Source: CAZVTU01 sp964630295
GTDB taxonomy: Bacteria > Patescibacteriota > Minisyncoccia > Minisyncoccales > RBG-13-42-11
Length of the DNA: 12,738 nt
Assembly: GCA_964630295.1 (NCBI GenBank)
Contig: CAZVTU010000015.1
Location: forward strand, 1-12,738
Reading direction: 5' to 3'
Below the pieces are notes generated by a model, which was not told where the DNA came from, did no database searches, and saw nothing but the letters and a program-made list of their open reading frames with translations. Of this stretch, positions 6,286 to 12,015 are shown piece after piece; within the stretch, counting starts at the first letter, position 1, and each line of letters begins with the position of its first letter. Made by a program: the position numbers and the translations under genes.

Positions 6286-7626
6286 ATGAGGTTTAAATTC
6301 TTGAATCTCAACAAAATCTCTCAGTTACCAAAAATTCCTGGAGTTTACTGTTTCAAAAATAATGGAAAGATTTTGTATATCGGAAAAGCCACCAACATCG
6401 GGGAAAGAGTGAAAAATCATTTCCAACAACCAACGTTCAAAGATGAGGTGTTACTTAATTTAGTTAAACAGCTCGGTTACATTAAGACAAATTCGGAAAT
6501 TGAAGCCTTAGTTTTGGAAGCAAATTTAATCAAAAAATATCAACCAAAATATAATGTAATATGGAAAGACGATAAAAATTATTTTTTTGTAGGAGTCACC
6601 AAAGAAGATTTTCCAAGAGTATTTATCACTCATCAAACACGGAATACCAAATACAAAATACGAAATACGAAATTTATTGGTCCTTTTGTTGATGGAAAGG
6701 CTTTAAAACAAACTTTAAAAGTTTTAAGAAAGGTCTTTCCTTATAGGTCCTGTAAAACTTTACCTAAAAGACCTTGTCTTTGGTACCATCTTGACCGCTG
6801 TCTTGCTCCCTGTTTAGCGGTTAAAGGACGAACCTCTGATCAGCTCCCAAATTTTTATCTACAAATAAAAAAAGAGGGGCAAAAGAATGCAAAAAATTTA
6901 ATGAAAATTCTTCAAGGAAAGAAAAAACAAGTTTTGAAAGATTTAAAAAAAGAAATGAAAAAAACTTCAATTTCAGAAAATTTTGAGGAAGCAGCTAAAA
7001 TTAGAGATCAGATTAGCGCCTTAGAAAAAATAGTCTCCCATGCAAAAATTTTTGAATTATTTACTCCCGAAATCCAGCTAGATAAATACTGGGATAATAT
7101 TCAAAATATTTTACAGAAAATAATAAAAACTAAACAAAAAATTTCACGAATCGAAGCTTATGATATTTCCAACATTCAAGGAAAAGAAGCTACTGGATCT
7201 GCGGTCACTTTTATTAATGGTAAACCAAATAAAAATTTCTATCGCCGCTTCAAGATAAGAATTCAAGGTAAACCTAATGATGTTGCTATGATTAAAGAAA
7301 TCTTAGAGAGAAGGTTAAAACATACTGAGTGGCCTTATCCCGAGTTAATTTTAATCGACGGGGGTAAACCCCAATTAAATGCCGCCAAAGAAGTTTGTGC
7401 TAAGCTTTGTGCTAAGTTAAACTTAGCACAAATAGCACAAATTAGGGTGGCGGCGATTGCTAAAAAGAAAAATGAATTATTTATTAATGCCCAAAAGAAG
7501 CCGATTTTATTAAAGAGTTTACCGAGAGAAATTTTTAATTTAATTTTGCAGATTCGTGATGAAGCACATCGCTTTGCAATTTCCTATCATCGAAAATTAA
7601 GAAAAAAGGACTTGCTTGAAGAATAA
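6286..7626 (+). CDS. uvrC: Excinuclease ABC subunit C (UvrC), short form lacking C-terminal (HhH)2
   Basis: UvrC makes both incisions around a lesion in the UvrB-DNA complex. I prefer the ATG at 6286 (446 residues) over the TTG at 6250, which lies in the candidate -35 box. The GIY-YIG nuclease domain (GVY 19-21, YIG 31-33, Arg41, Glu78) makes the 3' cut. Four cysteines (156, 164, 172, 176), ending in RCLAPC, match the iron-sulfur ligands of UvrC. The UVR domain that contacts UvrB is at about 224-250. The RNase-H-like nuclease for the 5' cut has Asp293 (AYDISNIQG), Asp358 (LIDGG) and His428 (RDEAHRF). The protein stops 18 residues after that His, where family members usually continue into a tandem helix-hairpin-helix DNA-binding domain. 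The next gene begins 20 bases later, so a frameshift cannot hide the missing domain. The gene contains a heptamer array (6644-6671) and a nested inverted repeat (7394-7441). Confidence 0.95.
   Translation: MRFKFLNLNKISQLPKIPGVYCFKNNGKILYIGKATNIGERVKNHFQQPTFKDEVLLNLVKQLGYIKTNSEIEALVLEANLIKKYQPKYNVIWKDDKNYFFVGVTKEDFPRVFITHQTRNTKYKIRNTKFIGPFVDGKALKQTLKVLRKVFPYRSCKTLPKRPCLWYHLDRCLAPCLAVKGRTSDQLPNFYLQIKKEGQKNAKNLMKILQGKKKQVLKDLKKEMKKTSISENFEEAAKIRDQISALEKIVSHAKIFELFTPEIQLDKYWDNIQNILQKIIKTKQKISRIEAYDISNIQGKEATGSAVTFINGKPNKNFYRRFKIRIQGKPNDVAMIKEILERRLKHTEWPYPELILIDGGKPQLNAAKEVCAKLCAKLNLAQIAQIRVAAIAKKKNELFINAQKKPILLKSLPREIFNLILQIRDEAHRFAISYHRKLRKKDLLEE
6644..6671 (+). repeat. ATACGAA heptamer array in uvrC
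   Basis: Four consecutive units ATACCAA, ATACAAA, ATACGAA, ATACGAA (28 bases) encode RNTKYKIRNTK at about residues 119-129. It lies between the GIY-YIG domain and the conserved GPF motif that leads into the cysteine cluster. The heptamer differs from the GTCAAAA family but has the same unit length and copy number. Confidence 0.88.
7394..7441 (+). repeat. Nested inverted repeat inside uvrC
   Basis: Four copies of the 9-mer TTTGTGCTA occur here: two forward (7394-7402, 7406-7414) and two inverted (7424-7432, 7433-7441). The inner arms form a perfect 13-bp palindrome (7406-7418 with 7420-7432, one central base). The outer copies extend the stem by 9 bp across a 3-base bulge. It is in frame and encodes VCAKLCAKLNLAQIAQI, about 7 residues longer than typical UvrC between the LIDGG motif and the following strand. 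Confidence 0.9.
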
Positions 7627-7640
7627 AACTTTGTTAAGAT
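7612..7640 (+). promoter_or_regulatory. Possible promoter for the holin-family gene
   Basis: TTGCTT (7612-7617), a 17-base spacer and TAAGAT (7635-7640) lie 6 bases before the ATG at 7647. Both hexamers are mediocre and the -35 is inside uvrC. The spacing again predicts a leaderless mRNA; read-through from uvrC is the alternative. Confidence 0.35.
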
Positions 7641-7646
7641 TAAAAA

Positions 7647-8015
7647 ATGACGAAATTAATTTTTCAGATTATTGGGGGTATTCTGAGTCTTTGGTTAGCT
7701 ATTAAATTTGTTCCTGGGGTAGAATTCAGCGGTGAAATTAAATATTTAATTTTCGCTGGAATCTTTCTTGGGTTAATTAACTTTTTTCTGAAACCAATTT
7801 TAAAATTTATTACTTTTCCCTTAAGAATTTTAACTTTCGGCCTTTTTAGTCTAATAATCAATATGTTAATAGTTTGGACAGTTGATGTCTTCTTCCCTGA
7901 GTTAACTATCCAAGGGATTGTTCCTCTTTTTTGGTCAACAATTATTATTTTGGTGGTTAGTTGGTTTTTAGGATTATATAATCCAAGAAAAAAAATAATT
8001 GTTGAAGAAGAGTAA
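7647..8015 (+). CDS. Four-helix membrane protein of the phage holin family (PF04020 type)
   Basis: This 122-residue protein has four hydrophobic segments (about 5-22, 33-52, 58-80 and 89-109) and a charged C-terminal tail (PRKKIIVEEE). The central pattern of a glycine-rich helix, LGLINFFLKPILKFITFPLR, then LTFGLFSLIINML is that of the bacterial family known as phage holin superfamily IV / YvlD-like. Despite the name, members are chromosomal membrane proteins of unclear function, and nothing here suggests a prophage. It starts 20 bases after uvrC and ends 5 bases before secG, so it is probably co-transcribed with secG and the genes after it. No ribosome binding site is seen. Confidence 0.85.
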   Translation: MTKLIFQIIGGILSLWLAIKFVPGVEFSGEIKYLIFAGIFLGLINFFLKPILKFITFPLRILTFGLFSLIINMLIVWTVDVFFPELTIQGIVPLFWSTIIILVVSWFLGLYNPRKKIIVEEE

Positions 8016-8020
8016 AATTT

Positions 8021-8236
8021 ATGAAGCAATATTTATACTTAGCTCAAATTGTTGTCAGTATCCTCTTAATAGTTTTAATTCTTTTACAACAAAGAGGAAC
8101 TGCTTTAGGGTCTGCTTTTGGTCAAGAAGGTGGATTTTATGCAACCAGAAGAGGAATCCAACAGAAAATTTTCATTGGCACCATAATTTCTGGCGCTTTG
8201 TTCATCATCCTGGCTTTACTCAATCTTATTCTCTAA
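8021..8236 (+). CDS. secG: Preprotein translocase subunit SecG
   Basis: SecG is the small auxiliary subunit of the SecYEG channel that assists SecA-driven protein export. The 71-residue length is normal. There are two membrane helices (about 4-22 and 50-70) joined by the conserved cytosolic loop LLQQRGTALGSAFGQEGGFY, the family hallmark of a glycine-rich segment after LLQ. A weak Shine-Dalgarno-like AAGAAGAG lies 8 bases upstream, within the end of the preceding gene. The substrate-binding protein gene begins 4 bases after its stop, so the two are very likely co-transcribed; that protein carries a signal anchor and should itself need the Sec channel. Confidence 0.93.
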   Translation: MKQYLYLAQIVVSILLIVLILLQQRGTALGSAFGQEGGFYATRRGIQQKIFIGTIISGALFIILALLNLIL

Positions 8237-8240
8237 TTTT

Positions 8241-10217
8241 ATGCGTTACCATTGGCCCTCCAAGTCACAATGGGGGCAATTTTTTAAAGTTTTGAACAAT
8301 AAAGAAAAAATTATATTTTTGTCTTTTTTAACTCTATTCTTGGCTAGTTCTTTTTTTCTTTCCCTTAACTTTTATTTTAAGAACACTAAAATTGTACCAG
8401 CCGAAGGTGGTTCTTATACTGAGGGAGTAATTGGTGCTCCTCGTTTTATTAATCCCATCTATGCTGCTTCTTCTGATGTTGATCGAGATCTAACTGAATT
8501 AATTTATTCTGGTTTAATGAAATATAACGAGGAAGGGAAAATTGTTCCAGATTTGGCTCAAGATTATAAAGTGCTTGATAAAGGAAAGATTTATGAGTTT
8601 ACTTTAAAAGAAAATCTTCTCTGGGAAGATTCTCAGCCTTTGGGAGTAGATGATGTAATCTTTACAATAAAAACAATTCAGAACCCTTTAATAAAAAGCC
8701 CTTTTAGAGCGAGCTGGTTAGGAGTAAAGGTAGAGAAAATTTCGGAAAGGGTAGTCCGTTTTGAACTAAAAAACCCCTCAGCAGTTTTCTTGGAAAATTG
8801 TACTCTAAAAATCTTACCTCAACATATCTGGGAAAGCATCTCTTATCAGAATTTTCCTTTATCGATTTATAATTTAAAACCTATTGGTTCCGGGCCTTAT
8901 AAATTAAAGAAGATAACTCAAGATGAAACTGGCACCATTAAATCTTTAGAGTTAGTTAGAAACCCAAACTATTCAGGTAAAATGCCTTATATTTCTAAAA
9001 TTATTTTTAAATTTTTCGATAATGAAAATGAACTAATTTCTGCATTTAATTCTGGGGAAATAAACGGCCTCTCTCTCCCCTCTCCTAAAAGTTATCAAAA
9101 CTTAAAAAATAGTAATTTCTGGGAATATTCTCTCTCCCTACCACGATATTTTTCTATTTTTTTTAATGAACAGAAAAATAAAATATTATCTGAAGAAAAC
9201 GTTCGGAAAGCCTTAAATTATGGAACTAACAAAAAAGAAATAATCGAAAAAGTTTTATTCGGCCAGGGAAAAATCGTTAATTCCCCAATTCTTCCAGAAA
9301 TCTATGGATTTGAAAAACCAACTAAGGTTTATAATTTCGATTTAGAAAAAGCAAAGAAGCTTTTAGAAGAAGCTGGATTTGTTGCAACAGACAAGGGTCA
9401 AAGAATAAAAACCATTGAGAAGACGCCAAGTTTTCAATTTAAAAGCAACCTTCGATTAGGTTCTCGAGGAAACGAAGTTAAAGAATTACAAAAATGTTTA
9501 GCTAAAGATCCTGAGGTGTATCCTGAAGGAGAAATAACTGGTTATTTTGGAAATAAAACAAAAATGGCTGTCATTAGATTTCAAGAAAAATATGCTTCAG
9601 AAATACTAAAACCTTACGGGTTAACTTCAGGAACTGGCGTAGTTTTAAAAAGCACTCGAAAAAAATTGAATGAACTATGTGCAGCCCCTGTAAAAGAAAC
9701 CTTACCCCTCTCTTTTACTTTAACTACTGTAGACCAACCCACTCTCAAAGAAGTTGCCTCCCTAATAAAAGAACAATGGAAATCATTAGAGGTTAATTTA
9801 GAAATAAAGACTTTCGATATTTCTTCTCTCGAAGAAGAAATAATTAAACCAAGAAATTACGAAATGCTTTTGTTTGGTGAGGTATTAACTAGCATTCCTG
9901 ATTTATTTCCGTTCTGGCACTCTTCTCAAGTAAAAGACCCGGGATTAAATTTAGCTGGCTACGAAAATAAAAAGGCAGATATTCTATTAGAAAAAATTCG
10001 CCGAACTTTAGATGAAAAAGAAAGAAAAGAAACCTTAGAAGAATTTCAAAGTATTTTAATTGAAGACGCTCCTGTAATATTCTTATACCGGCCAGATTAT
10101 CTTTATTTGGTCTCAAAAGAAATTAAAGGATTAGATGTAAAGGTAATTACTGACCCCGCAAAAAGATTCTCAGGAGTTGAAAACTGGTATATTAAAACTA
10201 AAAGAACATGGAAATGA
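8241..10217 (+). CDS. Membrane-anchored family-5 (oligopeptide-type) substrate-binding protein with nested peptidoglycan-binding domain
   Basis: Family-5 solute-binding proteins (DppA/OppA type) capture peptides or other solutes for ABC importers. The N-terminus has a hydrophobic anchor at about 24-46 and no lipobox cysteine, so it is probably an uncleaved signal anchor. Lobe motifs are clear: LTELIYSGLMKYNEEGKIVPDLA (split by position, about 84-106), the GSGPYKL turn at 216-222, VRKALNYGTNKKEI at 321-334 and ALEKAKKLLEEAGF-like text at 368-380. At about 402-480 a PG_binding_1-type domain interrupts the fold: RLGSRGNEVKELQ, then GEITGYFG, AVIRFQEKY and STRKKLNELC. The binding-protein fold resumes at about 488 (PLSFTLTTVDQPTLKEVA). 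The insert explains the length of 658 against the usual 500-600. Cys419 and Cys480 lie within the insert and could pair. No permease or ATPase gene is adjacent. The start is 4 bases after secG, without a ribosome binding site. Confidence 0.92.
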   Translation: MRYHWPSKSQWGQFFKVLNNKEKIIFLSFLTLFLASSFFLSLNFYFKNTKIVPAEGGSYTEGVIGAPRFINPIYAASSDVDRDLTELIYSGLMKYNEEGKIVPDLAQDYKVLDKGKIYEFTLKENLLWEDSQPLGVDDVIFTIKTIQNPLIKSPFRASWLGVKVEKISERVVRFELKNPSAVFLENCTLKILPQHIWESISYQNFPLSIYNLKPIGSGPYKLKKITQDETGTIKSLELVRNPNYSGKMPYISKIIFKFFDNENELISAFNSGEINGLSLPSPKSYQNLKNSNFWEYSLSLPRYFSIFFNEQKNKILSEENVRKALNYGTNKKEIIEKVLFGQGKIVNSPILPEIYGFEKPTKVYNFDLEKAKKLLEEAGFVATDKGQRIKTIEKTPSFQFKSNLRLGSRGNEVKELQKCLAKDPEVYPEGEITGYFGNKTKMAVIRFQEKYASEILKPYGLTSGTGVVLKSTRKKLNELCAAPVKETLPLSFTLTTVDQPTLKEVASLIKEQWKSLEVNLEIKTFDISSLEEEIIKPRNYEMLLFGEVLTSIPDLFPFWHSSQVKDPGLNLAGYENKKADILLEKIRRTLDEKERKETLEEFQSILIEDAPVIFLYRPDYLYLVSKEIKGLDVKVITDPAKRFSGVENWYIKTKRTWK

Positions 10218-11257
10218 AAAATCAAAAGTCAAAAGTCAAAAGTCAAAAATATGATCTTGCTAATATGCGTCAAATGATTTTGGATTTCCCCAGACAATTT
10301 CAGATTGGCATTAAAGCTGCGAAGAACGTTTTTTTAGAATCTAACACTTTCCTAACCCCTCCAGAAAACATCATTATTTGTGGAATGGGAGGCTCTGCTT
10401 TACCTGGTGATATTTTAGTAACTCTTAGACCTTTAGATGTTTTTATTCATAAATCTTATGGCTTGCCACCGCAGGCAAAAAATGACAGCTTAATTATTTG
10501 TATTTCTTACTCTGGTAATACTGAAGAAACTTTGTCTGCTTTTTCTGAGGCCCTAAATCGAAATCTGCCAGTTATTGCTATCACCACTGGCGGAAAATTA
10601 GCTCAACTTTGTCGGAAATATAAGGTTCCCCTAGCTATTATTCCTCCTCCTCTCATCCCTCCTCGTTTAGCTTTGGGGGTTCAGTTTGCTGCCCTACTTC
10701 AAATTCTGGCTAATCATAATCTTTTAACTGAAAATCTCATTGAAGAAATTTTAAAAATTGGAGCAACGTTAAAATCAGAAAAATTGGAGAGCCAAGGAAA
10801 AAAATTAGCTAAAAAGATTTTTCAAAAAATTCCCATTATTTATGCGTCAAAGCAATTTCGAGAAGTTGGTTTAATCTGGAAAAACAGCTTGAATGAAACA
10901 GCTAAAATTTTAGCCATCGCTAACTACTTTCCAGAATTAAACCATAATGAAACTGTTGGTTTCTGGAAAATTAACGAGATGCAAATTAGCAATGATAAAC
11001 TATTAGTCATTATCCTAAGAGATCCTCAGGACCATCCCCGTATCCTAAAACAAATGGAAATCACTAAAGATATTATTGAAAAAGAGGGAATAAAAGTAGA
11101 ATTTATTAACATTAAAGGAAAAACCATCCTGGAAAAAATTTTCTCTACCATTATTTTGGGCTTCTGGACTTCTTATCATCTATCCCTGCTTTATAAAATT
11201 GACCCCACTCCAGTTAAAATTATTGAAGAATTAAAAAAGAAATTAAAAGAAGAATAA
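10208..11257 (+). CDS. Bifunctional phosphoglucose/phosphomannose isomerase (SIS domain)
   Basis: This enzyme interconverts glucose-6-phosphate or mannose-6-phosphate with fructose-6-phosphate. It is the compact PGI/PMI type of archaea and some bacteria, not classical Pgi. In 349 residues the first SIS domain has GMGGSALPGD (59-68), the phosphate loop SYSGNTEET (100-108) and ITTGGKL (125-131). The second half has Glu230 (NSLNETAK) and His246 (LNHNETVGF); their spacing of 16 equals that of catalytic Glu203 and His219 in the characterised archaeal enzyme. The gene overlaps the end of the binding-protein gene. The ATG at 10208 or the in-frame ATG at 10214, which makes an ATGA overlap with the TGA stop, could start it. 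Residues 5-14 (NQKSKVKSQK) are encoded by a heptamer array and precede the conserved part, so Met20 (10265) is a third possible start. Confidence 0.93.
   Translation: MEMKNQKSKVKSQKYDLANMRQMILDFPRQFQIGIKAAKNVFLESNTFLTPPENIIICGMGGSALPGDILVTLRPLDVFIHKSYGLPPQAKNDSLIICISYSGNTEETLSAFSEALNRNLPVIAITTGGKLAQLCRKYKVPLAIIPPPLIPPRLALGVQFAALLQILANHNLLTENLIEEILKIGATLKSEKLESQGKKLAKKIFQKIPIIYASKQFREVGLIWKNSLNETAKILAIANYFPELNHNETVGFWKINEMQISNDKLLVIILRDPQDHPRILKQMEITKDIIEKEGIKVEFINIKGKTILEKIFSTIILGFWTSYHLSLLYKIDPTPVKIIEELKKKLKEE
10222..10249 (+). repeat. GTCAAAA heptamer array at the start of the isomerase gene
   Basis: Units TCAAAAG three times and TCAAAAA (28 bases) start 5 bases after the binding-protein stop codon. 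They have the same unit, copy number and coding orientation as the arrays in uvrA, and encode the N-terminal NQKSKVKSQK of the isomerase. Confidence 0.92.
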
Positions 11258-11261
11258 CGCA

Positions 11262-11290
11262 TTGATTCGATAAATTTTTTATGATATATT
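11262..11290 (+). promoter_or_regulatory. Promoter of the sugar-nucleotide genes
   Basis: TTGATT (11262-11267) and TATATT (11285-11290) are separated by 17 bases in the 52-base gap after the isomerase gene. The predicted start near 11297 gives a leader of about 13 bases with no Shine-Dalgarno site before the ATG at 11310. Confidence 0.65.
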
Positions 11291-11309
11291 TGAAATCTAG
11301 TAAAATTCT

Positions 11310-12014
11310 ATGAAAGGTTTTATTTTGGCGGCCGGTGAGGGAACAAGATTAAGACCTTTAACTTATGAAATACCTAAACCCCTCTTGCCGGTCGGTAAAA
11401 TTCCAATTCTTACTTATTTGGTTGAACTTTACTTAAAAAACGGGGTTGATGACATTAAAATAAATATCCAAAAATCGCATCTGGAGGATTTTTATAAATG
11501 GAAAGCAACTTATTTCCCCAGAAAAAAGATTGAATTAGTGGTTGAACCTAAACCTTCCGGCACTTTTACACCTATTGCCAAAAAAATAAACGCTAAATGG
11601 TTTTCCGAACCAATTGTCGTTTCTAATGGAGACGAATTAAAAGAACTTAACCTCAAAGCAATGATTAACTGGCATAAACGAAAAAAAGCTTTGGTTACCG
11701 TAGGGTTAGTCAAAGTAAAAGATCCTCAAGTTTATGGTGTGGCTCGGATGAATAAAGATAAAATTATTGAATTTATTGAAAAGCCCCAAAAACCACCCAC
11801 TTCTTATATTAATTCTGGTCTTTATATAATGAATCCGGAAATTCGCTACTATTTTCCCAAAAATGCTAAATTTGCTATGGTTGAAACTGATCTCTTTCCT
11901 CAATTAGCTAAGGAAGGAAAACTTTTTGGCTATAAATGGCGAGGGAAATGGATGGATATCGGAAATTTTGAGAGGTGGGAATTGGCAATCAAAAACTGGA
12001 ACCATAAAAGATAA
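11310..12014 (+). CDS. Sugar-1-phosphate nucleotidyltransferase
   Basis: Enzymes of this family join a sugar 1-phosphate to an NTP to give an NDP-sugar and pyrophosphate. The 234-residue protein is a single Rossmann-like catalytic domain. It opens with the signature LAAGEGTRLRPLT (6-18) and the catalytic-lysine region KPLLPVG (23-29). NGD at 106-108 is the metal-binding loop, EKP (157-159) and NSGLY (168-172) contact the sugar, and WMDIG (214-218) carries the second metal Asp. It lacks the left-handed beta-helix or other C-terminal domain of longer relatives. Glucose-1-phosphate and mannose-1-phosphate transferases look alike at this level, so the sugar and base are not assigned. It starts a transcript behind its own promoter and is followed one base after its stop by an NDP-sugar epimerase gene, suggesting one pathway. 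Confidence 0.92.
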   Translation: MKGFILAAGEGTRLRPLTYEIPKPLLPVGKIPILTYLVELYLKNGVDDIKINIQKSHLEDFYKWKATYFPRKKIELVVEPKPSGTFTPIAKKINAKWFSEPIVVSNGDELKELNLKAMINWHKRKKALVTVGLVKVKDPQVYGVARMNKDKIIEFIEKPQKPPTSYINSGLYIMNPEIRYYFPKNAKFAMVETDLFPQLAKEGKLFGYKWRGKWMDIGNFERWELAIKNWNHKR

Positions 12015-12015
12015 G

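Noticed and set aside
7406..7432. The uvrC palindrome as a CIRCE-type HrcA site
   Set aside because: It contains TTAGCAC and GTGCTAA but in the opposite order and with no 9-base gap, and it is far from any promoter.
7647..8015. Prophage signal from the holin-family gene
   Set aside because: No other phage gene, integrase or attachment site is visible, and the family is mostly chromosomal.
7664..8295. Open frames overlapping the holin-family gene and secG on either strand
   Set aside because: The genes they overlap have clear family motifs; the alternative translations are unlike any family I know.
10215..10217. TGA read as glycine or tryptophan (alternative genetic code)
   Set aside because: No TGA occurs inside any conserved ORF here, Trp uses TGG, and this TGA falls where the binding protein should end and the next gene begins.
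11301..11306. TAAAAT as a -10 box for the nucleotidyltransferase gene
   Set aside because: It lies only 3 bases before the ATG, too close for initiation, and lacks a -35; the pair at 11262-11290 is better.
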